7,126 bases of DNA, taken from contig JAKAZN010000090.1 in assembly GCA_021815835.1 (NCBI GenBank), positions 1 to 7,126 on the forward strand. Direction: 5' to 3'. Origin of the DNA: Pseudomonadota bacterium (GTDB taxonomy: Bacteria > Pseudomonadota > Alphaproteobacteria > Acetobacterales > Acetobacteraceae). The stretch's first letter is position 1. Each line of letters starts with the position of its first letter. Below, in pieces: positions 1-6,605 of the stretch. The notes beneath the pieces are model-generated. The model made no database searches, had not been told where the DNA came from, and saw only the letters and a program-made list of their open reading frames with translations. Made by a program: the position numbers and the translations under genes.

Positions 1-1176
1 GACGGTGTTGAAGGGTAGCTTCTCGGTCAGCCAGAGCTTGTCGCCGATCGTGTCGGTGTGCGGGTTGTTCCACTCGTTCTGCTGCGGCCCCGGGTTATAG
101 ACATCGGTCAGGCGCGAATGCAGCCGCTCGATGTGCATGTACCAGGTCAAATTACGCAGCGTTGTGGTGTCGTCCAGGCGGACCGTCTCCCGCCCGTACA
201 GCAGCCACATCGCGTTGAAGTCTTTCTTGTCGTAGCTCGCGAAGGGCAGCGTGCTGTAATAGCCCGATGTCTGCTGGCTATAGAGCGGCCCGCCGGCGAC
301 CCCGGTGGTCGTGATCGCCGCATTGGCGGTGGTCGGGATCACCTGCGCGCGATAGCCGCCGCTGCGCGCGTCGTAGGCGCCGAACTCGATGCTGCCGGCG
401 GCGAAGGTCTTCGTCAGCTTCAGGAAGATCGCGTAATCCTCGGACGGGCTGTTGAATCCGTCGGAGGCGCTGCGGAAGCTGTCGCCGTTGCCGAGCCCGC
501 CGGCCAGCACGGCGGACCAGCCGTGGTAGTCTCCGGTGCGCAGGTTGAAATCCAGGTTCTTCTGATTGTAGCTGCCATAAGTCAGTTCAAGCTGGCCGCC
601 CGGCAGCGCGGTGGGCTGCACCGGGGTGAACTCGACCGCGCCGCCCACGTTGGAATACCAACGGTTCACCGCATCTCCCGGCCCATAGGTGATGTTGGTG
701 TTCTGGATCATGCCCATCTGCGGCAGGGTCGGCGATTGCCACAGGCTCGTGGCCGGATCGACGATCGGCACGCCGTCGAAGGTGATCCCGAGCGAGCCGT
801 TATCGGTATGCCCGCCATACCCGCCCCAGCCCTGGTTCACCCCGTTGATGGTGACAGTGTATTTGGTCGCGCCGGAATTGCCGTAGCCGACGACGTTGGC
901 GCCGGGCGCGTAGGACAGCACCTGCGCCGCGCCGCCCACCGGGCCGGCGGAATCCATCTGCCCGCGGCCCAGCACGCGCACGCTCTGCGCGGAATGGAAG
1001 ATCTTCTTGTGGGTCGGTTGCGCGGTGGCGCCGGCGGGTGCCGCGGCGGCGCCGGTCGCGCTCACCTGGCCGGCGTTGACCGCTTGTTGCGCGTGCGCGG
1101 CGGACATGGCCGCCAGCACGAGGCCCATGGCGGCGCCCGCGAGCAGGCGCCGTCTGGCGCCGTTCGATCCTTGCAT
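1..1176 (-). CDS. TonB-dependent outer-membrane receptor, N-terminal part (C-terminus beyond window)
   Basis: This is the first 392 codons of an outer-membrane receptor that would take up a ligand using TonB/ExbBD energy; the reading frame is still open at base 1. Residues 1-29 form a clear Sec signal peptide: a basic stretch (ARRR, 7-10), a hydrophobic core, and a likely cleavage after AHA29. Residues about 60-185 read as the plug domain, with SAQSVRVLGRG (62-72), LSYAPGANVVGYG (87-99), FDGVPI (133-138) and YGPGDA..WYSNVGGAVEF (164-183). After that come alternating polar and aromatic strands typical of the start of a beta-barrel. There is no STN (secretin/TonB short N-terminal) domain and no obvious carboxypeptidase-like extension. 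The start at 1176 puts GAGGA directly against the ATG, which is unusually close. An in-frame ATG at 1215 would add 13 residues (MPRRDRQRNGVRG) but has no better ribosome site. The ligand cannot be read from this part. Divergent to pobA, so an aromatic substrate is possible (inference). Confidence 0.9.
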   Translation of the reverse strand, partial: MQGSNGARRRLLAGAAMGLVLAAMSAAHAQQAVNAGQVSATGAAAAPAGATAQPTHKKIFHSAQSVRVLGRGQMDSAGPVGGAAQVLSYAPGANVVGYGNSGATKYTVTINGVNQGWGGYGGHTDNGSLGITFDGVPIVDPATSLWQSPTLPQMGMIQNTNITYGPGDAVNRWYSNVGGAVEFTPVQPTALPGGQLELTYGSYNQKNLDFNLRTGDYHGWSAVLAGGLGNGDSFRSASDGFNSPSEDYAIFLKLTKTFAAGSIEFGAYDARSGGYRAQVIPTTANAAITTTGVAGGPLYSQQTSGYYSTLPFASYDKKDFNAMWLLYGRETVRLDDTTTLRNLTWYMHIERLHSRLTDVYNPGPQQNEWNNPHTDTIGDKLWLTEKLPFNTV

Positions 1177-1263
1177 TCCTCGTACCCCATTACGTTGTCG
1201 GTCGCGTCGGGGCATGCGCTTATCGTCGGCCCGCCGGCCGGTCCATCGGCGCACTCGTGGCAG

Positions 1264-1279
1264 TTCCGTGACGACGGAA
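1264..1279. promoter_or_regulatory. 16-bp inverted repeat, candidate operator
   Basis: TTCCGT (1264-1269), spacer GACG, ACGGAA (1274-1279) is a perfect inverted repeat with 6-bp arms. It sits about midway between the two divergent genes, just upstream of the candidate -35 of pobA, where a dimeric regulator could act on both promoters. The symmetry is seen directly; its role as an operator is inferred. No regulator gene is visible in the window to assign to it. Confidence 0.4.
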
Positions 1280-1407
1280 TAACTTCGCCGTTACCTGCGG
1301 CAAACTTTCGAAATATGAAATCCTGGGGACATTCCCGTGACACACCCGCGCGCGGCGGCGGACTTGCGCTGGGCGCGGATTTCCGTCCCTATCGCGGCCT
1401 CGGACGC

Positions 1408-1413
1408 CAGGAG
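1408..1413 (+). promoter_or_regulatory. Ribosome binding site of pobA
   Basis: CAGGAG at 1408-1413, six bases before the ATG at 1420, is a strong Shine-Dalgarno sequence. It decides the start against the in-frame ATG at 1315, which would add 35 residues with no family counterpart. Confidence 0.8.
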
Positions 1414-1419
1414 CACACC

Positions 1420-2595
1420 ATGCGCACCCAAGTCGGAATCGTCGGCGCCGGTCCCGCGGGGTTGCTGCTCGCCCACCTGCTGCATCGCGCGGGGATCGAT
1501 TCGGTCATCCTGGAGGCGCGCTCGCGGGAATACGTGGAGAATCGCATCCGCGCCGGGGTGCTGGAACATACCACCGAGGACATCCTGACCGCCGCGGGCG
1601 TGGGCGCGCGCATGGCGGCCGAGGGGCTGCCCCATCGCGGCATCCATCTTCGCTTTGCCGGGCGCGACCACCGGATCGACTTCACCGCGCTCACCGGGCG
1701 GCATGTGATGGTCTACAGCCAGCACAAGGTGGTGCAGGACCTGATCGCCGCGCGCATCGCCACTGGGCGGCCGATCCTGTTCGAGGCCGAGGATGTCGCG
1801 GTGCACGATATCGCGACCGACCGGCCGCGCGTGAGCTTCCGCCACGCGGGCTCCGCGCATCAGCTGCACTGCGACGTGATTGCCGGATGCGACGGGTTCC
1901 ATGGCGTCTGCCGGCCATCGATCCCGGCCGAGGCGCTGACCCTGTTCGACCGCGTCTATCCCTTCGCCTGGCTGGGGATCCTGGCCGAGGCGGCGCCCGC
2001 CTGCGACGAGCTGATCTATGCCAATCACGAACGCGGCTTCGCGCTTCTTTCGATGCGCTCGCCGGAGATCGTGCGGCTCTATCTGCAATGCGCGCCGGAT
2101 GAGGACCTGGAAGCCTGGTCGGACGACCGCATCTGGTCCGAGCTCGCCGCCCGCAGCGCCCATGAGGGATTCACCTTGAACCAGGGCCCGATCCTGCAAC
2201 GCGGCGTCACGCCGATGCGCAGTTTCGTGGCCGAGCCGATGCGCCATGGGCGGCTGTTCCTGGCCGGCGATTCCGCCCATATCGTGCCGCCGACCGGGGC
2301 CAAGGGGCTCAATCTCGCGGCGGCCGATGTCGCGGTGCTGGCGCGCGCGCTGGAGCGGTTCTTCCGCGATGGCGACCAGGCCGGGATGGATGCGTATTCC
2401 GCGACCTGCCTCGATCGGGTGTGGAAGGCGGAGCGGTTTTCCTGGTGGATGACCTCCACCTTGCATCGTTTCGCCGACCAGTCGCCGTTCGACCGGCGGG
2501 TGCAGCTCGCGGAATTGTCGTTCCTGGCGGGATCGACCGCGGCGGCGACGGCGCTGGCGGAGAACTATGTGGGGCTGCCGCTCAATCTGGCGTGA
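1420..2595 (+). CDS. pobA: 4-hydroxybenzoate 3-monooxygenase (PobA)
   Basis: Cytoplasmic FAD enzyme that hydroxylates 4-hydroxybenzoate to protocatechuate with NAD(P)H and O2, feeding the beta-ketoadipate or another protocatechuate ring-cleavage route. The 391 residues match the usual length (Pseudomonas PobA is 394), and similarity to my recollection of that protein runs end to end. Visible motifs: FAD-binding GAGPAG (9-14); RIRAGVLE with R44; GCDGFHG (156-162); substrate-pocket residues Y200, S211, R213 and R219, aligning with Y201, S212, R214 and R220 of the Pseudomonas enzyme; GDSAHIVPPTGAKG (283-296), the second FAD motif with active-site P291; and ERFSWWMTS and AENYVGLP near the end, with Y383 matching Y385. 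All catalytic residues I can check are present, so the enzyme should be active. The start has a strong ribosome site. Its usual divergent partner, a pobR regulator, is absent; a TonB receptor takes that position. The gene converges on the MetE-like gene with a 10-bp gap. Confidence 0.96.
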   Translation: MRTQVGIVGAGPAGLLLAHLLHRAGIDSVILEARSREYVENRIRAGVLEHTTEDILTAAGVGARMAAEGLPHRGIHLRFAGRDHRIDFTALTGRHVMVYSQHKVVQDLIAARIATGRPILFEAEDVAVHDIATDRPRVSFRHAGSAHQLHCDVIAGCDGFHGVCRPSIPAEALTLFDRVYPFAWLGILAEAAPACDELIYANHERGFALLSMRSPEIVRLYLQCAPDEDLEAWSDDRIWSELAARSAHEGFTLNQGPILQRGVTPMRSFVAEPMRHGRLFLAGDSAHIVPPTGAKGLNLAAADVAVLARALERFFRDGDQAGMDAYSATCLDRVWKAERFSWWMTSTLHRFADQSPFDRRVQLAELSFLAGSTAAATALAENYVGLPLNLA

Positions 2596-2605
2596 CCCCA
2601 CACGG

Positions 2606-3745
2606 CTACACGCTGCCCCAGACCTCGCGCGCGACCTCCACGCACAGCCGCAGCTTCGCCCATTGCTGCTCTTCCGACAGCGTATTGCCCTCCTCGGTGG
2701 AGGCGAAGCCGCATTGCGGGCTGAGCGCAAGCTGCTCCAGCGGCAAGTATTTGCTGGCCGCGTCGATCCGGCGCTTCAGCTCGTCCTTCGTCTCCAGCGC
2801 GCCCGACTTGCTGGTGATCAGGCCCAGCACAACAAGCTTGCGCCCGCGCGGGACGAAGCGCAGCGGCTCGAAGCCGCCGGCGCGGTCGGTGTCGTATTCC
2901 ATGAAATAGGCGTCGGCGTCGATCTTGTTGAACAAGGTCTCCGCCACCGGCTCGTAGCCGCCCGACGCGACCCAGGTGGAGCGGAAATTGCCGCGGCAGA
3001 GATGCATGGAGATGGTCATGTCGGCCGGCCGCCCGCCGATCGCGTGGTTGATGAGATCGGCGTAGCGATCGAGCAACCCCTCGGCGTGCTCGCCGCGCGC
3101 GCGCAGCCCGGCGATCTGCTCGGGATCGCAGAGATAGGCGATATACACCTCGTCCAGTTGCAGATACCGGCAGCCGGCGGCGGCGAAGCCATCCACCGCG
3201 CCGCGATATGCGATGCCGAGATCGGCGAAGAACCGGTCCATGTCCGGATAGGCGGCGCGGTCGATCGCGTCGCGCCCGCCGCGGAAATGCACGACCGAGG
3301 GTGACGGGATCGTCTGCTTGGCCATCGCGGTCTTCACGTGCGCGGCGACGAAGCGGTAATCGTCGATCATGATCGGCCTGGTGTAGCGGATCGGGCCATT
3401 CACGCGCAGCGCGTGCGGCAGGATCGCGCCCTTGAAGGCGATCTTCTGTTCGGGCTCATAGAGTTCCACGCCCTGCAGGCCAGAGACGAAATCGTAGTGC
3501 CAATAGGCACGGCGGTATTCCCCGTCGGTCGCGGCGCGCAGCCCGAGATCTTCCTGGCGCGCGATCGCCTCGACGATGCAGCCATCCTCGATCGCCCGCA
3601 GCGCCGCCGCGTCCAGGGTGCCCGCCTTGTGCGCCGCACGCGCCGCGGCGAGGCGCTTCGGGCGCAGCAGGCTGCCCACGTGATCGGCGCGGAAGGGCGG
3701 GCGCGTGCGCGCGGCAACGGGCGGCGGGGCGATGGTGGCGGACAT
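2606..3745 (-). CDS. MetE-like methionine synthase, catalytic domain only (cobalamin-independent methionine synthase II family)
   Basis: A 379-residue cytoplasmic protein of the UROD/MetE-like barrel family (COG0620, YxjG type). It probably transfers a methyl group to homocysteine or a related thiol. It opens with FRADHVGSLLRPKRL (18-32), typical of the family. The zinc site is complete: H248 and C250 in ISMHLC, E283 in FMEYD, and C345 in LSPQCGF. LQLDEV (195-200) carries the acidic pair expected in the substrate pocket. It is about half the length of full MetE (roughly 750 residues), lacking the N-terminal domain that helps bind polyglutamyl methyl-folate, so its methyl donor may differ. I chose the ATG at 3745 because GGGAG lies nine bases upstream on the minus strand; a TTG at 3784 would extend it by 13 residues. 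It converges on pobA and diverges from hpnN, so it is probably transcribed alone. Exact substrate uncertain; fold and metal site are secure. Confidence 0.88.
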   Translation of the reverse strand: MSATIAPPPVAARTRPPFRADHVGSLLRPKRLAAARAAHKAGTLDAAALRAIEDGCIVEAIARQEDLGLRAATDGEYRRAYWHYDFVSGLQGVELYEPEQKIAFKGAILPHALRVNGPIRYTRPIMIDDYRFVAAHVKTAMAKQTIPSPSVVHFRGGRDAIDRAAYPDMDRFFADLGIAYRGAVDGFAAAGCRYLQLDEVYIAYLCDPEQIAGLRARGEHAEGLLDRYADLINHAIGGRPADMTISMHLCRGNFRSTWVASGGYEPVAETLFNKIDADAYFMEYDTDRAGGFEPLRFVPRGRKLVVLGLITSKSGALETKDELKRRIDAASKYLPLEQLALSPQCGFASTEEGNTLSEEQQWAKLRLCVEVAREVWGSV

Positions 3746-3852
3746 GGCGAGCTTCTCCCGGACAGGCACGCAGTCTGCCCCCAACCAGGGGGTCTGCGAA
3801 CCCCCCGTCCGGCGCGTGGACCGGCGCGCGCGAAGCGGTTATCACGCCGGCC
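3746..3852. promoter_or_regulatory. Divergent intergenic region between MetE-like gene and hpnN
   Basis: 107 bp that should contain both start regions. On the minus strand GGGAG (within 3754-3760) is the ribosome site of the MetE-like gene. On the plus strand no good Shine-Dalgarno precedes hpnN; only GAAGCGG lies about 14 bases before the ATG. The central part holds alternating C and G runs, described separately. I cannot point to a convincing -10/-35 pair for either gene. Confidence 0.45.
3770..3806. repeat. Alternating C/G runs able to form two exclusive hairpins
   Basis: CCCCC (3778-3782), AACCA, GGGGG (3788-3792), TCTGCGAA, CCCCCC (3801-3806). The central G run can pair with the left C run (5-base loop) or the right C run (8-base loop), but not both. 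The hexamer GTCTGC also recurs at 3773-3778 and 3792-3797, 19 bp apart. If transcribed from the minus strand this would be the leader of the MetE-like mRNA, about 25-60 bases before the start codon. The pairing is seen directly; a regulatory switch is inference. Confidence 0.4.
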
Positions 3853-6447
3853 ATGCCGATCGCCCGCCTGCTCGTCCGCCTCGCCGATGCGTCCCGCCGC
3901 CACGCCGCCCTGACCGTCCTGGGTGGCGTTGTTCTTGCCGTGCTCGCGGTGTTCTATGCCGCCGGCCATCTCGGCGTCAGCACCGATACCGACCAGTTGT
4001 TCTCCGCCCGCCTGCCCTGGCGACAGAGCGAGATCGCGCTCGACCGCGCGTTTCCCCAGTTCAACAACCTGCTGGTCTTCGTCATCGACGCGCGCGCGCC
4101 GGAGGCAGCGGACGCGACCGCGCACGCGCTCGCGCTGCGGCTGCGCGCCGATCCGGCGCGGTTCCGCGACGTGACGGAGCCCGATCGCTCCGCCTATCTG
4201 GAGCGGGAAGGATTGCTCTTCCTGTCGGTGCCCAAGCTGCGCGCGCTGATGGACCGCACGATCGACGCCCAGCCCTTCATCGGCCAGCTGGTCGCGGATC
4301 CTTCGGCGCGCGGACTGTTCTCGGCACTGGCGCTGATCGGGCTCGGGGTGCAGCGCGAGCATGTCGATCTCGCGCCCTATGCGCCGGCGCTGGGGGCGTT
4401 CCACCAGGCGCTGGCCGGCGTGCTCGCGGGGCATCCCACGCCGTTGTCGTGGCAGAGCCTGCTGGGCGGGGAGGCGGCGAAGCTCGCCGGGCGGTACCGC
4501 TTCGTCCTGGTCCATCCGCGGCTCGATTACGGCGCGCTGGAGCCGGGTGGGACGGCCACGCGCGCTGCGCGCGCCATCGCGGCGGACTTGCCCTTCGTGC
4601 GCGACGGCACGGCGCGGGTGCGCATCACCGGGCAGATCGCGCTGTCGGACGAGGAATTCGCCTCCGTCGCGCAGGGCATGGAGGTCGGGCTGATCGGCAG
4701 CGTGGCGCTGATCACCTTGTGGCTGCTGCTCGCGGTGCGGAGCTGGCGGCTGATCGTGCCGATCCTGATGACCTTGCTGCTGGGGCTGTCGCTCACCTTG
4801 TTCTTCGCCGCCGTCGCGGTGGGGACGCTCAATCTCGTTTCGGTCGGCTTCGGGGTGCTGTTCGTCGGCATCGCGGTGGATTTCTCGATCCAGTTCTGCG
4901 TCCGCTACCGCGAGCGCCGCTTCGAGTTCGCCGATCCGGCCGAGGCCATGCGTCGCACCGCCGCGCGCGCCGGCGTGCAGATCCTGATCGCCGCGGTGGC
5001 GACCTCGGCGGGGTTCCTGGCCTTCGTGCCGACGGAATTCGTGGGCGTGGCGGAGCTTGGGCTGATCGCGGGCGTGGGGATGCTGATCGCGTTTGCCTGC
5101 ACCCTGGGCTTCCTGCCGGCGGCCATCGCGCTGTTCCGTCCGGCGGGGGAGCGGGGAATGGTGGGATTCGGCTGGGCGGTGGCGCTCGATCCGCTGGTCC
5201 GGCGCTGGCGGCGGCCGATCCTGGCGGGTTTCGCGGCCCTGGCGCTGGCCGGCGCGATCGCCGCGCCATTCCTGCAATTCGATGCCAATCCGCTGCACAC
5301 CAAGAACCCGCATACCGAGGCGATGGAGACGTTGCGCGATCTGATGGGATCGCCGGTCACGAACCCGTTCACGATCGACATCCTGGCGCCGAACATTCCG
5401 GCCGCCGAAGCGCTGGCCGGCAAGCTCGACGGGCTCTCGACGGTCGCGGCGGTGCGCACGATCGGCAGTTTCATTCCCCGCGATCAGGCGGCGAAGCTTG
5501 CCATCGTCGCCGACGCGGCGGGGATCCTTGGCCCCACCTTGACCCCGCTCGCCCCGGTGGTGCCGGCGACCGCGGGGCAGATCCGCCTGGCGGCGCGGAC
5601 GGCGCTGGCGCAGATCACCCCGGCGCTCGCCAATCCGGCCGCGCTTGCGGCGCTGGGGCCGGTCGCGGGGGATTTGCGGCGTCTCGCGGTCGCGCCGGAT
5701 GCGGTGCTGATGGCGGCGAACGCGGCGCTGACCCGGTTCCTGCCGGGGGAGATCGCGCAACTCCGCGCGGCGCTGGACGCGAGGCCGGCGGGGCTCGCGG
5801 ATATTCCGCCCGCGTTGCGGCGCGATTGGGTGCTGGCGGATGGGCGGGCGCGGGTGCAGGTGGTGCCGAAGGCCGCGCTCAGCGGCACCAGCGCGGGGCT
5901 TTACGCGTTCGTGGCCCAGGTGCGCGCGGTGGCGCCGGCGGCGGGCGGGCCGGCGGTGACGGTGGTGGCGACCTCGCGGACGATCGTCGATTCGTTCCGG
6001 TCAGCGGCACTTTATGCGCTGGCGGCGATCGCGGCGATCCTGGCGCTGGCGCTGCGGCGCCCCCGCGATGTGGCGCTGGTGCTGGCGCCGCTGGTGTTGT
6101 CGGCGCTGACGACATTGCTGGTGGCGGTGGTGGTGCCGCTGCCGCTCAATTACGCCAATATCATCGCGCTGCCGCTGCTGCTGGGCGTGGGCGTGGCGTT
6201 CAATATCTACTTCGTGATGAACTGGCGCGATGGGCGGTATGCGCTGCTGGGCTCGGCGACAGCGCGGGCGATCGTGTTTTCGGCGCTGACGACGGGCACG
6301 GCGTTCGGTTCGCTGGCGTTGTCGCACCACCCGGGGACCGCGAGCATGGGGGTGTTGCTGCTGGTGAGCCTGGGGGCGACGTTGCTGGCGACCCTGGTGT
6401 TCGTGCCGGCGCTGCTGGCGACGTTGCGGCAGCCGAACGGGGGGTGA
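3853..6447 (+). CDS. hpnN: Hopanoid-associated RND/MMPL transporter HpnN
   Basis: Inner-membrane RND-superfamily protein that moves hopanoids toward the outer membrane in hopanoid-making bacteria. Its 864 residues fit the family (about 850-890). Layout: TM1 at about 19-37; a large periplasmic loop (38-273) opening with STDTDQLFSARLPWRQSEIALDRAFPQ, which I recognise as HpnN-like; TM2-TM6 at about 274-426; TM7 at 455-473; a second periplasmic loop (474-714) rich in Ala and Leu; and TM8-TM12 at about 715-855. That gives twelve membrane segments in two repeats. TM4 contains VGIAVDFSIQFCVRYRE, with D343 as the likely proton-relay acid; the matching site in TM10 (GVGVAFNIYFVMNW) has N784 instead. 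The start at 3853 gives a short basic cytoplasmic N-terminus before TM1, although its ribosome site is poor. No other hpn or squalene-hopene cyclase gene is in the window. Family assignment is strong from motifs and length; transport itself is inferred from the family. Confidence 0.92.
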   Translation: MPIARLLVRLADASRRHAALTVLGGVVLAVLAVFYAAGHLGVSTDTDQLFSARLPWRQSEIALDRAFPQFNNLLVFVIDARAPEAADATAHALALRLRADPARFRDVTEPDRSAYLEREGLLFLSVPKLRALMDRTIDAQPFIGQLVADPSARGLFSALALIGLGVQREHVDLAPYAPALGAFHQALAGVLAGHPTPLSWQSLLGGEAAKLAGRYRFVLVHPRLDYGALEPGGTATRAARAIAADLPFVRDGTARVRITGQIALSDEEFASVAQGMEVGLIGSVALITLWLLLAVRSWRLIVPILMTLLLGLSLTLFFAAVAVGTLNLVSVGFGVLFVGIAVDFSIQFCVRYRERRFEFADPAEAMRRTAARAGVQILIAAVATSAGFLAFVPTEFVGVAELGLIAGVGMLIAFACTLGFLPAAIALFRPAGERGMVGFGWAVALDPLVRRWRRPILAGFAALALAGAIAAPFLQFDANPLHTKNPHTEAMETLRDLMGSPVTNPFTIDILAPNIPAAEALAGKLDGLSTVAAVRTIGSFIPRDQAAKLAIVADAAGILGPTLTPLAPVVPATAGQIRLAARTALAQITPALANPAALAALGPVAGDLRRLAVAPDAVLMAANAALTRFLPGEIAQLRAALDARPAGLADIPPALRRDWVLADGRARVQVVPKAALSGTSAGLYAFVAQVRAVAPAAGGPAVTVVATSRTIVDSFRSAALYALAAIAAILALALRRPRDVALVLAPLVLSALTTLLVAVVVPLPLNYANIIALPLLLGVGVAFNIYFVMNWRDGRYALLGSATARAIVFSALTTGTAFGSLALSHHPGTASMGVLLLVSLGATLLATLVFVPALLATLRQPNGG

Positions 6448-6538
6448 GCGGCGGGCGATTCGTTCCGGGCGGTGCATGGGGCTGTGGGTGGGTGTGTCCT
6501 GGTGCGGGATCCGGATTGCGGGTGGCCTTTTTGTTTCT

Positions 6539-6577
6539 CATGGAGGAAGCAGGCGAGGACCATGGAGGGCACGGAGG
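6539..6577. repeat. Degenerate CATGGAGG/CACGGAGG repeat
   Basis: The octamer CATGGAGG occurs at 6539-6546 and 6561-6568, and CACGGAGG at 6570-6577, within a purine-rich stretch that follows a T-rich run. Tracts of (CACGGAGGA)-like units occur between genes in many bacterial genomes, and this looks like a decayed member. That comparison is from memory and has not been searched. Confidence 0.4.
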
Positions 6578-6581
6578 TTCG

Positions 6582-6605
6582 GTGCCGGTTGCGATGAACC
6601 AGCGC
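6582..6605 (+). repeat. Imperfect hairpin upstream of ada
   Basis: Bases 6582-6590 (GGTGCCGGTT without its last T counted twice: G6582 to T6590) pair with 6597-6605 (AACCAGCGC) around the loop GCGATG (6591-6596). Eight of nine positions pair, counting one G-U, with a single C-A mismatch at 6586/6601. No T tract follows, so it is not a standard terminator. Function unknown. Confidence 0.4.

Larger units (their letters stand above)
1177..1419. promoter_or_regulatory. Divergent control region between receptor gene and pobA
   Basis: These 243 bp lie between two divergent start codons and should hold both promoters. Around 1302-1320 the sequence turns AT-rich against a GC-rich background. For pobA a weak candidate is TTACCT (1291-1296), a 17-bp spacer, and TATGAA (1314-1319), which matches the sigma-70 consensus only partly. 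Inverted repeats are present at 1264-1279 and 1326-1336 (the latter GGGA-CAT-TCCC), and TTTCGAAA at 1306-1313 is a perfect palindrome. I do not see a convincing minus-strand promoter for the receptor. No gene is supported here: short open frames that enter the region from pobA or from the minus strand lack homology and ribosome sites. Confidence 0.55.

Noticed and set aside
1062..1343. 93-codon Cys-containing minus-strand frame spanning the control region
   Set aside because: It overlaps the receptor signal peptide in another frame, has no ribosome site and no family resemblance.
58..1419. Open frame continuous with pobA that reaches back to base 58
   Set aside because: It lies opposite the TonB receptor, shows no recognisable domain, and the PobA family N-terminus with a strong ribosome site begins at 1420.
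1315..1419. Upstream in-frame ATG (1315) as pobA start
   Set aside because: It would add 35 residues not found in the family, would overlap the likely -10 element, and has no ribosome site.
1291..2730. 479-codon minus-strand open frame over pobA
   Set aside because: Arg/Gly/Pro/His-rich translation without domains, a mirror of the GC-rich codons of pobA, which is clearly the real gene.
3400..5760. 786-codon minus-strand open frame over hpnN and the MetE-like start
   Set aside because: Its composition is almost entirely Arg, Gln, Gly, Ala and Asp without domains. It overlaps hpnN and part of another coding frame, so it is a shadow.
6505..6536. Rho-independent terminator after hpnN
   Set aside because: There is a T-rich run (CTTTTTGTTT), but the preceding bases form only a three-pair stem, so the key hairpin is missing.
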